NCBI GenBank assembly: GCA_902767455.1
Contig: CACXHH010000113.1
Span: forward strand, 1 to 10,436
DNA: 10,436 nucleotides
Source of the DNA: an uncultured Eubacteriales bacterium
GTDB lineage: Bacteria; Bacillota; Clostridia; Christensenellales; Borkfalkiaceae
Direction: 5' to 3'
Shown piece after piece: positions 1 to 7,253 of this stretch. Within the stretch, counting starts at the first letter, position 1, and the number at the start of each line of letters is the position of its first letter. The translations under genes were made by a program, and so were the position numbers. The notes beneath the pieces are model-generated. The model searched no databases. It was not told the DNA's origin and saw only the letters and a program-made list of their open reading frames with translations.

Positions 1-270
1 GTCCTGCGAAACGAACGCGAGCTCGCGTTGCTGCGTGGCGAGAAAAGAAATATCTTCGTTGTCGTAATACACCACGCCGTCGTATTCGGGGATAAGCCCC
101 GCTATGGTTTTTAAAAGAGTGGTTTTGCCGCAACCCGAATAGCCTACGAGAACGTTGAACTTTCCGTTGTCGAATACGGCGGAAAATCCGTCGAGAGCGA
201 CGGCGGCTTCTTCGTTCTTCTTGCTCTGTTTATATAAAACGGTTAAATTTTCTGTTTCTATCTGCGGCAT
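1..270 (-). CDS. ABC transporter ATP-binding protein, N-terminal 90 residues (partial, 3' end outside window)
   Basis: This is the nucleotide-binding subunit of an ABC importer, on the cytoplasmic face. The visible 90 residues contain a Walker A loop at residues 43-51 (GYSGCGKTT, invariant Lys49) and a Q-loop region ending QRELAFVSQD with Gln89. The QRELAF context resembles the D-R-D-I-A-M stretch before the Q-loop of MalK/UgpC/MsmX-type sugar ATPases. The usual Pro of GPSGCGK is replaced by Tyr44. The signature motif, Walker B and the regulatory C-terminal domain lie beyond position 1, so the subfamily is inferred. The ATG at 270-268 is chosen because an in-frame TAA lies three codons upstream and no other start is available. 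No Shine-Dalgarno sequence precedes it. Its position 84 bases after the GH43 gene, in a cluster with a binding protein and two permeases, suggests it powers that sugar importer. Confidence 0.88.
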   Translation of the reverse strand, partial: MPQIETENLTVLYKQSKKNEEAAVALDGFSAVFDNGKFNVLVGYSGCGKTTLLKTIAGLIPEYDGVVYYDNEDISFLATQQRELAFVSQD

Positions 271-275
271 TTCAA

Positions 276-281
276 ATTATA
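276..281 (-). promoter_or_regulatory. Perfect TATAAT box just upstream of the ATPase start codon
   Basis: Read on the minus strand, TATAAT is followed by TTGAA and then the ATG of the ATPase gene. If it works as a -10 box, transcription would begin at about the start codon and the mRNA would be leaderless. This fits the lack of a ribosome binding site there. No recognisable -35 hexamer or extended -10 TG is present, and the box lies in an AT-rich stretch, so it could be chance. Confidence 0.3.
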
Positions 282-284
282 TAT

Positions 285-340
285 AAGTCTTTTTCGGGCG
301 GAGCGAGAGTGTTCGGCGCCCCGCCCGACGTTCAAGACTT
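285..340 (-). other. Two-tier inverted repeat between the GH43 gene and the ATPase gene
   Basis: Outer arms of 7 bp (285-291 with 334-340) enclose inner arms of 8 bp (294-301 with 321-328, TCGGGCGG/CCGCCCGA) around a loop of about 19 bases. In the minus-strand transcript the hairpin begins 14 bases after the GH43 stop codon. The 3' flank is A-rich and then AT-alternating, with no U-tract, so it does not look like an intrinsic terminator. An mRNA-stabilising or processing hairpin that separates the two genes is more likely. The rest of the 84-base gap holds nothing else clear apart from the TATAAT box. Confidence 0.6.
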
Positions 341-354
341 AAAATCGTAAGTTA

Positions 355-3300
355 TCAAGCGGGAATTGTTTCGGTGGAAGCCGAATAATCCTTGATGGTG
401 ATACCGGTGGTGAAGGAAAGAACGGCTACCGCGCAAGGCGTGTTTTCGTCAAAACCTCTTACGTCTTCAACGGTGCATATAAGCGAGCCGTTTACGAAGA
501 GCTTGAAGGTGTTTCCGTCACGGTACATAGCGAGATTTGCGTAGTTACCGTCGGCGTAGATAAGCCCGTCGACGGGGAACTCTACGGATTTTTCCCATAC
601 CCAGTTATCGTCAAGTTCGTTTCTCCAGACGTAACCGACTTTGCCAGCGTGGTAGTTGCTCGAACCGTCGATATAGAAGAAGAACGTGTTGTCGCCTATC
701 TTCGCGGCAAGACCGAATTTGGGGTAGGGATCGCCGAGATCTTTGCTTACGGTGATTTTGGTTTCAGCGTAGAAAGTCGTCGAATAAACGTCTTTGAAGT
801 ACGCGTACTGATCGCCGCCGAGCGACTGAACGAGATAGGGATTTTCGCCCTTATCGGTGGAAAGATCCCAACCGAGCGTCGTAGCAAATCCGCCTACGTT
901 GCCGAAAGTCGTTCCGGAAAGAGCGTCGGCGTAAAGCTCGGCTTTTTCGGCGAGAACGGCTTCGTCGTCGGTAGCGTAGTAGTTTTTGATCTTCATCGGG
1001 GTAGAGAAGCATCTGAAACCTACCGCGGCGGCCTGTCTTGCGTTGAATACGTTGAATATGCTGTAATTGATGACTACGCGGTCGTTACAAATGAAGTAAA
1101 AGTTAGCGCCCTGACGTAAAATAGCGAGTTTAACGTAATTGTTGTTAGTGTAGGAAATGGTGTCGACGCCGACGTTCTGTTCGGTGGCTGCCCAGTCCCA
1201 GTCGCTGTTATCCATCATTCTCTGCGCAACGCCGACGACTTTGTTGGTGAAACCGACAGCGTCAACGTAGTAGAAAATGGTGTTCTGTCTGTCGTCGTCG
1301 CAAGAGACGGCAAGACCGAATTTGGGATAAGGATCGTGCAGACTGTCGTTATAAGCGAAAGCCTGAGCGGACGTTACGGTGAACTCGGCTTCTACGTAGA
1401 AGCTGGTGTTGTAAACGTTGGTGAAAAAGCAGGACATGTCGCCCGGGGCGTTCTGTGTGACGTAAGCGTTTTCGGTGCCGTCGTCGTGAGAGAGGTCGTA
1501 ACCGTATTCGGTTGCGAGATGCGTATTGGGAACGGTGCCGAAGTTACGGCTTTCACGGATAATGTCGCCCGAGTTGTAAGTTCTTACGGTGTAATCGTAT
1601 TCGCTGAAGGAAGAAACACCTTCGGTAACGATATCTTTACCGAGAACGACTATCTCGCCGATAGCGAGCGATTCGGCGCCCGCAGGAGAGTTGATAGTGA
1701 TGGTGATGGATTTTACGGGGAGATCGTAGAATTCAGCGATGGCGGCGCCGCCCGGACGCATGAATTCGTAATCGTCTTCAAAGTGCCAATCCCAGTCGAA
1801 GGGAAGGTCTTCGATAGTTACGGTGCCGGTCGTTCCGTCGTATTTCAAATACTGCATTTCAACTTTTGCGACGCGGACGAAAGTCTTTTCGTAGTCGTAA
1901 GAGTTGTAGATCATTATCGCGCGAGCCGTTTTGAAGTTATCCCACGAAAGCGTGATGACCGATTTACCGGCTTTGGCTTCGTATTCTTCGGCAAGGTCGA
2001 ATTCCTGATACTTGATGATACCGTCGTTTAAAAGCGCGACGTCGGAACCTTTGGCGGTGTTGGAAGCCGTGACTTTCGCCGAAAGAGCTATGTTCTTATA
2101 GCCTGAAAGATCTTCGGGGAGCGGCTGAACGGACCAGGTAGGACCGTTGGTGTGCATTACGGGAAGACCTTCGGAGTTGGTCGTCCAGATAACTTTGTCG
2201 AGAGCGAGAGCTCTGCCGCCGCTGATGTCGTTACGGTTTCTGAAAGTGTGGTAAGCGATGAACAAATCGTCGCCGATGTTTACGAAGCTGTGGTGACCCG
2301 CGCTTACGATGTGAGCCCAGTTAGCAACGTCCGTGGAGACGACGAGCCCGCCGTCTTCGTCGGAGATCTTTCTGAAAGCGCCCAAAGGAGAATCGGCAAC
2401 TGCCTGAACTACGCGGTAGTTACTGTCGGTATAGCCGAAGATACTGAACGTAAGATAATACTTTCCGCCGTGATAGATCATGAACGGACCTTCGTTTACG
2501 CCGCCTTCACGCAGTCTTATACCATCGCCGAAAGCAGAAGTGATACCGTGTTCTACGGTGTCGTAGCCGGGATAGGTAAGCGGAGTCAATGTCGTGTAAT
2601 CGGGGGTGTACCAGTCAAACATCTTAACGCCGTAGATAGCGGAACCTACCGAATACGAATCGTAGTAGCTGAAGAACAGGTATTTGTCGCCCGTAACGGG
2701 ATCGATATAGGGGCTGGCGTCAAGGCAGTTGGTCTTAACGAGAGTGTACGCCGATTCGGGATGATCGGCAACGTACTGTTGCTGTAATTCTTTGAGAACG
2801 GGGTTGGCGATAGTGAAGTCAAACAAAGGATTGTTTGCGTTTTCGATTATCTTACCGTTAGCGTCACGGAAGCCGTAGGGCTGAGTGAAGGGACCGTCGG
2901 GCGTTTCGCTCGTAGCAACGGAAAGGCAAAGCCTGTTGCCGGCGTTGAGGTTGAACGCGCCGTAGAACATATAATACATGCCGTTATCGTAGATAACTTC
3001 GGGAGCCCAGTAGCAGTTGATAGCCCACGTTTCGGGCTTCATGGCAACGCCCGTGCATTCCCAGTGAGAAAGGTCGGTACTTCTCCAAGCCTGGAAGCCG
3101 TGGCCGCCGATGGCGTCACTCGTGCCGTAGCAGTAGAAGTAACCCATATCCTTGCCTTCGCTAATGTAGATGACGGACGGGTCGGCAACTGCGAAGTCGA
3201 GATTGTTGACGTAGAAAAGGTTATTGTTGTAACCGTAGTCGAGATCGGTGACTTCGGAGAGCATTTCGGTATCGTAATCAAACGTACCGGTTATCTTGGT

Positions 3301-3426
3301 GTCGGAATCGGTGTTCTTGTTGCCGCTTTGCTCGCCGCCGTTATCGCAGGCAACGAAAAGGGTCAAAGACGCCGTCATGACGAACGCAAGAATAAGCGTC
3401 AGAAAGAGTTTGGTTTTAGATTTCAT
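355..3426 (-). CDS. Glycoside hydrolase family 43 lipoprotein with discoidin-like region and duplicated concanavalin-like module
   Basis: This 1023-residue surface lipoprotein probably hydrolyses arabinosyl or xylosyl linkages in plant polysaccharide. Residues 1-27 are a lipoprotein signal peptide with Cys27 in FVAC. The GH43 five-bladed propeller covers about residues 75-435. The expected catalytic set is present: base Asp82 (ADPSVI), WAPEV at 140-144, pKa-modulating Asp236 (LDASPYID), acid Glu312 (NEGP), and His378 of the GHHS motif. About residues 440-598 resemble an F5/8 type C (discoidin) domain, starting NIALSAKVTAS. Residues 642-821 and 852-1017 are two copies of a concanavalin-like module, both containing DPYPKFGLA. 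It lies 24 bases after the MalG-type permease gene, with AAAAGGAAA upstream of the ATG as a fair ribosome binding site. A segment at about residues 185-232 looks like an insertion between blades. Arabinanase, arabinofuranosidase and xylosidase activity cannot be told apart here. Confidence 0.9.
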   Translation of the reverse strand: MKSKTKLFLTLILAFVMTASLTLFVACDNGGEQSGNKNTDSDTKITGTFDYDTEMLSEVTDLDYGYNNNLFYVNNLDFAVADPSVIYISEGKDMGYFYCYGTSDAIGGHGFQAWRSTDLSHWECTGVAMKPETWAINCYWAPEVIYDNGMYYMFYGAFNLNAGNRLCLSVATSETPDGPFTQPYGFRDANGKIIENANNPLFDFTIANPVLKELQQQYVADHPESAYTLVKTNCLDASPYIDPVTGDKYLFFSYYDSYSVGSAIYGVKMFDWYTPDYTTLTPLTYPGYDTVEHGITSAFGDGIRLREGGVNEGPFMIYHGGKYYLTFSIFGYTDSNYRVVQAVADSPLGAFRKISDEDGGLVVSTDVANWAHIVSAGHHSFVNIGDDLFIAYHTFRNRNDISGGRALALDKVIWTTNSEGLPVMHTNGPTWSVQPLPEDLSGYKNIALSAKVTASNTAKGSDVALLNDGIIKYQEFDLAEEYEAKAGKSVITLSWDNFKTARAIMIYNSYDYEKTFVRVAKVEMQYLKYDGTTGTVTIEDLPFDWDWHFEDDYEFMRPGGAAIAEFYDLPVKSITITINSPAGAESLAIGEIVVLGKDIVTEGVSSFSEYDYTVRTYNSGDIIRESRNFGTVPNTHLATEYGYDLSHDDGTENAYVTQNAPGDMSCFFTNVYNTSFYVEAEFTVTSAQAFAYNDSLHDPYPKFGLAVSCDDDRQNTIFYYVDAVGFTNKVVGVAQRMMDNSDWDWAATEQNVGVDTISYTNNNYVKLAILRQGANFYFICNDRVVINYSIFNVFNARQAAAVGFRCFSTPMKIKNYYATDDEAVLAEKAELYADALSGTTFGNVGGFATTLGWDLSTDKGENPYLVQSLGGDQYAYFKDVYSTTFYAETKITVSKDLGDPYPKFGLAAKIGDNTFFFYIDGSSNYHAGKVGYVWRNELDDNWVWEKSVEFPVDGLIYADGNYANLAMYRDGNTFKLFVNGSLICTVEDVRGFDENTPCAVAVLSFTTGITIKDYSASTETIPA
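376..1503 (-). repeat. Duplicated ~170-180-residue lectin-like module within the GH43 gene
   Basis: The first copy occupies codons 642-821 (about 1503-964) and the second codons 852-1017 (873-376). Matching blocks in order are GY/GWDLS, VYNTSFY/VYSTTFY, DPYPKFGLA in both, IFYYVD/FFFYID, NNYVKLA/GNYANLA, and a closing KIKNYYA/TIKDYSA. At DNA level a 19-base identity (cggcaagaccgaatttggg on the plus strand) occurs at 705-723 and 1308-1326. Overall divergence is high, so the duplication is old. The fold assignment (concanavalin-like beta sandwich, as in GH43 C-terminal modules) is inferred from pattern. Confidence 0.75.
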
Positions 3427-3450
3427 AAAACAATTTTCCTTTTGATTATT

Positions 3451-4350
3451 TTATTGTTTGATACCGCTCGTGACGATACCTTCCACAAAGTAATTCTGTG
3501 CAACGAAATAAAGAATAAGCGTAGGAACGAGCGCCGAAAGCGTTCCCGCCATTACGACGTTAGGACGCATTCTGAACACGCCTGCGAATACTCTCAACGC
3601 TACCTGAAGGTTGTAAAGATCGGATGACTGCAAGTATATCAACGGATTGAAGTAATCGTTGTAGCCGCCGACAAAGCCTAGTACGCCCTGCGCCATAAGC
3701 GCGGGAACGGACAGCGGAACCATGATGCGGAAGAATATCGAGAAATACCCTGCACCGTCGATTTTAGCGGCTTCTACCAAGGAATCGGGGATACCCATAT
3801 AGAACTGGCGCATAAAGAATACGCACGCCGCAGCGCCGAACATACCGGGGATCATGAGCGGATACGGAGTATCTACCCAACCGATCATGTCGTAAATGGA
3901 AAACGTCGGAGCAAGACAGATGATGCCCGGGATCATCATCGTGGCAAGAAGAGCCGTATACATAAAGTTTTTAGCTCTGAAACGGAGTTTAGCGAACGCG
4001 TAACCCGCTATTGCCGAAGTGAATAACCCGAGAACCGTCGGGGGGATAATATACAAAAGAGTGTTCAAAAAGCTCTTTATCAGAGTAGGCATAGCCGCGT
4101 CCTGATTAGCTTTATAGGTGAATACTTCACTGTAACCGCTTGCGTCGAAACCTTCCGACGGGAAGAGATGGAAGACGGTAGAAGAAGCTTCCTGCCACGT
4201 CTTGAAGGACGTGGAAATTACGATAAGGAAGGGTAAAATGATTATTGCCGCATAGAGAATAAGAATAACATACGAAACGGGGCCTGCGCCCTTGCGCATC
4301 TTTTTCATTCTCTGATGGGTATCGATGATTTGAACGTTCTGATCAGTCAT
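3451..4350 (-). CDS. Carbohydrate ABC transporter permease, MalG type (CUT1)
   Basis: This 299-residue inner-membrane subunit is one half of the channel of a sugar ABC importer. It has the six-helix pattern of MalG-like proteins, with hydrophobic segments near residues 25-47, 90-118, 130-150, 160-180, 205-226 and 262-285. The EAA loop that docks the ATPase is clear at residues 193-212: EAAKIDGAG followed by FFRIMVPLSVP, with Glu193, Asp198, Gly199 and Pro212. The C-terminus (FVEGIVTSGIKQ) matches the usual FVxGxxxGxxK ending of this family. Its ATG overlaps the last 8 bases of the upstream permease gene (ATGACTGA), so translation is probably coupled. The length is close to the family norm of about 275-300. 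The substrate is not specified by the permease, but the adjacent GH43 enzyme points to arabino- or xylo-oligosaccharides. Confidence 0.95.
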   Translation of the reverse strand: MTDQNVQIIDTHQRMKKMRKGAGPVSYVILILYAAIIILPFLIVISTSFKTWQEASSTVFHLFPSEGFDASGYSEVFTYKANQDAAMPTLIKSFLNTLLYIIPPTVLGLFTSAIAGYAFAKLRFRAKNFMYTALLATMMIPGIICLAPTFSIYDMIGWVDTPYPLMIPGMFGAAACVFFMRQFYMGIPDSLVEAAKIDGAGYFSIFFRIMVPLSVPALMAQGVLGFVGGYNDYFNPLIYLQSSDLYNLQVALRVFAGVFRMRPNVVMAGTLSALVPTLILYFVAQNYFVEGIVTSGIKQ

Positions 4351-5293
4351 AACTCACCCACTTCTTGGAAATAAGGAACTGAGCGGCGGTTATCACCATG
4401 ATTATCATGGCGAGTACCCAAGCGCCCGCGCTCGCTATACCCAACATATTGTCGTATTCGATAACTCTTCTGTACAACCAGAATACCACGGTAACGCCGT
4501 CGTTGTTAGGTCCGCCTGCGGGAGCTAAAACGTTAGTTACCGCAAAGGACTGCAACGCGCCGATAACGCCCATGATAAGGAGATAGAAGCTCGTTGAAGA
4601 AATAGACGGCAAAATAACCTTGAAGAAGGTCACGAACTCGTTCGCGCCGTCGATTTTGGCAGCTTCGAGCATGGATTTGTTTACGTTGGTAAACGCCGCG
4701 GTATAAAGGATTATGCCGTAGCCCATACCCGACCAGACGCTCATAATAATGACCGCCCATGAAAAGTATGCGGAATCGCCCATCCAGTCGATGGCGTTGT
4801 CGCCCGTTCTGCCGAGTACGATGTTGATGATACCGTAGTTGGTATTGAACATGTACTTCCACATAAGCGTAATAGCAACCACCGAGCAGACGTACGGTAC
4901 GAAATAGATTATCCTGAAAGCCTTTTTACCTTTTGGGTTTTTGCTTAAAAGATAAGCTATCAAAAGCGCGAATACCTGCGAGATTATCGTGCTTACGCCG
5001 AGACGAACGGTGTTCCATAAAGCCTTCCAGAAGGTAGGATCTTCAAAAACGCCGGCAAAGTTTTCAAAGCCTACGTTTTTACCGCTGAATATCTCGTAAC
5101 CGGTTATCTTGAAGAAAGCCATCCTGAGCGCAAGAATAAGCGGGATAAGCCCGAAGATGACGAACCCGATCAGGGGCACGGAAGCCATAAGCGTTCCCGC
5201 AACGGCTTCTCTTCTGTTGGCTTTCGCCATGCGCTTTTTACCTAATGGAGCGTTTACGTTCGTTGCAACGTTTTCATTTGTCTTGGAATTCAT
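4343..5293 (-). CDS. Carbohydrate ABC transporter permease, MalF/UgpA type (CUT1)
   Basis: This 316-residue inner-membrane permease is the partner of the MalG-type subunit encoded next. Hydrophobic segments lie near residues 31-58, 92-118, 126-148, 175-200, 230-256 and 285-308. The EAA loop is at residues 210-229: EAAKIDGAN then FFKVILPSIS, with Glu210, Asp215, Gly216 and Pro229. The cytoplasmic N-terminus (residues 1-30) is polar and basic, as in short UgpA-like permeases; the large periplasmic loop of enterobacterial MalF is absent. The start is supported by GGAG at 5299-5302, six bases or so before the ATG. The gene follows the binding-protein gene after 119 bases that contain a strong hairpin. 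It ends inside the start region of the next gene, so the two permeases form one translational unit. Confidence 0.95.
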   Translation of the reverse strand: MNSKTNENVATNVNAPLGKKRMAKANRREAVAGTLMASVPLIGFVIFGLIPLILALRMAFFKITGYEIFSGKNVGFENFAGVFEDPTFWKALWNTVRLGVSTIISQVFALLIAYLLSKNPKGKKAFRIIYFVPYVCSVVAITLMWKYMFNTNYGIINIVLGRTGDNAIDWMGDSAYFSWAVIIMSVWSGMGYGIILYTAAFTNVNKSMLEAAKIDGANEFVTFFKVILPSISSTSFYLLIMGVIGALQSFAVTNVLAPAGGPNNDGVTVVFWLYRRVIEYDNMLGIASAGAWVLAMIIMVITAAQFLISKKWVSYD

Positions 5294-5360
5294 AATTACT
5301 CCGAATAAAAAGTGTGTTACTTTGTCGAAACGCGTAAATTAAAACGGTTTCGTCCGTTAT

Positions 5361-5394
5361 CGTCGCCGAGAGCTGAACTTAGCTCTCGGCGACG
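5361..5394 (-). other. Perfect 14-bp hairpin between the binding-protein and permease genes
   Basis: CGTCGCCGAGAGCT (5361-5374) pairs fully with AGCTCTCGGCGACG (5381-5394) around a 6-base loop. It begins 18 bases after the stop codon of the solute-binding gene. The 3' flank in the transcript is GATAACGG, with no U-tract, so full intrinsic termination is unlikely. Hairpins in this position, as between malE and malF in E. coli, are known to protect the upstream mRNA from 3' exonucleases and so raise binding-protein output relative to permeases. That role here is inference. The remainder of the 119-base gap holds only the GGAG before the permease. Confidence 0.75.
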
Positions 5395-5412
5395 CGGAAG
5401 TCGAAAATAGGG

Positions 5413-7242
5413 TTACTGTTTTTTGGTGTACTCTTTGAGTTTATCCCAAGTAGTCTTGTATTCTGCCGATTGCTCGAACTGCGTGAGCGTCTTTTTGCCG
5501 TTACGAACGTCGCCGTTCAAAACGCCTGCCCAGTCGTCGATCCAAGCCTTATCTCTTAAATACCACCAGTCACCGGGGGTTTCGTAGGCAGCTGCTCTTA
5601 CGAAAACGATGGAGTTTCTGGGGTTCTGGTTGGTCTGGAGGAATACTTCGCTGTTAGCGATAGCTTTCTGAGAAGGAATAGCAAAGCCCGATTTAGCCTG
5701 AGCCGTCTGACCGGTAGCGCCGCCGATGAATTCGGCAAACTTCCAGGCAGCGGTTTTCTTCGTGGACTTCTTGTTGATGCAAAGAGCAACGGAGCCAGAG
5801 TGACCTGCTTCTACGCCGTGAACCTTAACGTCGCCTACGCTCTTGCCTGCGGGGATGGTATCGGAAGCGGTGTAGTATTCTTTATACTGCGGCATGGGGC
5901 AAACGTCCCAGTCGTAATAACCGTCCATTTTCTTACGGAAGTTTACGACGCTCCATCTGCCGTCTACGAGCATTGCGACTTTGCCGTCCGCAAATGCGGA
6001 AACCTTACCTGCGTCGCCGCCGACGGTAGTCGGAGCGGGGCAGATGTCGTAACCGTAAAGGTTGTTTTCGACCTGAACGGAAGATTTCTGACCTACGCGT
6101 ACGAATTCAACGAACGCGTCTCTCTGAGAAGGAAGCTTATTGAGTTTGCCCGCGGCAGCGGCGGCGGTAACTTCGCTTCTTACCGTTTTGGTGGTAGCGG
6201 CGGGATCGACGAGTTTGTCGCCCCAAGCGATGATTTCGCCGGCGTTATAGTGTTTACCGTTGACGGTGAAGCCTTCGGTATTGTCGTCTGCTACGATAAA
6301 GTTGGGGGTTGCGTCCATAAGGGTAAAGTCCCAGTAACCGCCGTTATAAGCGGAGTCGGTAGTGGGAACGTATTCGATACAGTCGCCGCCGACGGACCAA
6401 CCGTAGTTGAACCACCATTCGGTGTAGTAGCCGTAAATGGTAGGATCGTTGTATTTAGTTCTGTTGGCAACCTGAACGAGCGTGGAGAGTTCTACGCATT
6501 CGTCCCAGCTCATCGGAACCTGGTTGTTGAACCATTTCTGACCGTTGGTATCTACGAAGTAGCCTTTTTCCTGAACGGTGCCGGCGATGCCGTATTCGGC
6601 TTTGGTCTTGCCTCTCGAATCTTTAGCGCCGTTGTTGAAAGCGGTAAGATCGGACGCGGCAACGGAGAATACTTTAACGCCCGCGTTGTTGAAGTAAGTT
6701 TCGTTGTAGTAAACTACGGTAGGACCGATATCCTTGGGGATACCCCAGTAATGAGCGTCGGGGCCGTCCTGCGTGGTGGTGTTTACGTCGTATTTGAAAC
6801 GGTTTACGGAAGTAGCCCACATGTCGTCGAGAACTATTTCGGTGCTGTCGGCGATATAGCTGTCGAGCGGTTCGAGATAGTCGAGAGCGGCGTAGGACTT
6901 GAAGTCGGAGTCGCCTACGTAAAGGACGTCTACTTTAGCTTTGGAAGCGCGAAGAGCCTGCTTTGCGCTCGTGCCGTAGTCGTCGTTACCTTTGGTTTCG
7001 TAGTTGACTTTGATCTTGCCGTCGTAAAGAGCGTTGAATTCTTTTACGAGATTCTGGAATACGCCGATTTCGTTTTCGTCGCCGTAGCCCCAGAAGGTTA
7101 TGGTCGTAAGAGAGCTTTTGTCAGGACGATAGTCTTCGCCGTCGTCGCCGCCGCTTTCACCGCCGTTGTCGCAAGCAGCAAAGCAACAGATTGCCATAAG
7201 CATAGCGATAGCCATGCTCATAAGTTTGCGTAATTTTTTCAT
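5413..7242 (-). CDS. Extracellular solute-binding lipoprotein, family 1 (CUT1 sugar importer)
   Basis: This 609-residue protein captures the sugar ligand outside the membrane and delivers it to the permeases encoded downstream. Residues 1-24 are a lipoprotein signal peptide with Cys24 in FAAC, followed by a Gly/Asp-rich linker to about residue 42. Family hallmarks in order are TTITFWGYGDENE with an amphipathic helix (46-70), WGIPKDIGPTVVYYNETYF (166-184), GKVAMLVDGRW (420-430), WDVCPMPQ (445-452), GHSGSVALCINKKS (480-493) and FAIPSQKAI (520-528). At 609 residues it is longer than the usual 400-450; extra length lies mainly at about 190-250 and 285-350. The start at 7242 is chosen over an in-frame ATG at 7278 because AAGGAG stands at ideal distance and the signal peptide begins with MKKLRK there. 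It heads the transporter cluster after a 312-base regulatory gap. Confidence 0.93.
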   Translation of the reverse strand: MKKLRKLMSMAIAMLMAICCFAACDNGGESGGDDGEDYRPDKSSLTTITFWGYGDENEIGVFQNLVKEFNALYDGKIKVNYETKGNDDYGTSAKQALRASKAKVDVLYVGDSDFKSYAALDYLEPLDSYIADSTEIVLDDMWATSVNRFKYDVNTTTQDGPDAHYWGIPKDIGPTVVYYNETYFNNAGVKVFSVAASDLTAFNNGAKDSRGKTKAEYGIAGTVQEKGYFVDTNGQKWFNNQVPMSWDECVELSTLVQVANRTKYNDPTIYGYYTEWWFNYGWSVGGDCIEYVPTTDSAYNGGYWDFTLMDATPNFIVADDNTEGFTVNGKHYNAGEIIAWGDKLVDPAATTKTVRSEVTAAAAAGKLNKLPSQRDAFVEFVRVGQKSSVQVENNLYGYDICPAPTTVGGDAGKVSAFADGKVAMLVDGRWSVVNFRKKMDGYYDWDVCPMPQYKEYYTASDTIPAGKSVGDVKVHGVEAGHSGSVALCINKKSTKKTAAWKFAEFIGGATGQTAQAKSGFAIPSQKAIANSEVFLQTNQNPRNSIVFVRAAAYETPGDWWYLRDKAWIDDWAGVLNGDVRNGKKTLTQFEQSAEYKTTWDKLKEYTKKQ

Positions 7243-7247
7243 AATAT

Positions 7248-7253
7248 CTCCTT
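7248..7253 (-). promoter_or_regulatory. Strong ribosome binding site that fixes the solute-binding protein start
   Basis: AAGGAG on the minus strand, five bases before the ATG at 7242-7240. This is the best Shine-Dalgarno match in the window and fits high expression of the binding protein. It also shows that the in-frame ATG at 7278 lies upstream of the true start. Confidence 0.85.

Noticed and set aside
649..3627. Plus-strand open frames opposite the GH43 and permease genes (649-1119, 1336-2031, 2152-2787, 3064-3627)
   Set aside because: All share the same antisense codon register and one crosses from the GH43 gene into the permease gene. Their products are low-complexity Val/Glu/Arg-rich shadows without motifs.
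4533..4862. Alternative minus-strand frame of 109 codons inside the MalF-type permease gene
   Set aside because: It is out of frame with a clear permease that has an EAA loop, and its product is an Arg/His/Tyr-rich shadow.
5800..7233. Long plus-strand open frame (477 codons) opposite the solute-binding gene
   Set aside because: It is in the codon-aligned antisense register of the binding-protein gene. Such frames stay open because the sense gene avoids TTA, CTA and TCA. The translation resembles no known family and the minus-strand gene has a full set of family motifs.
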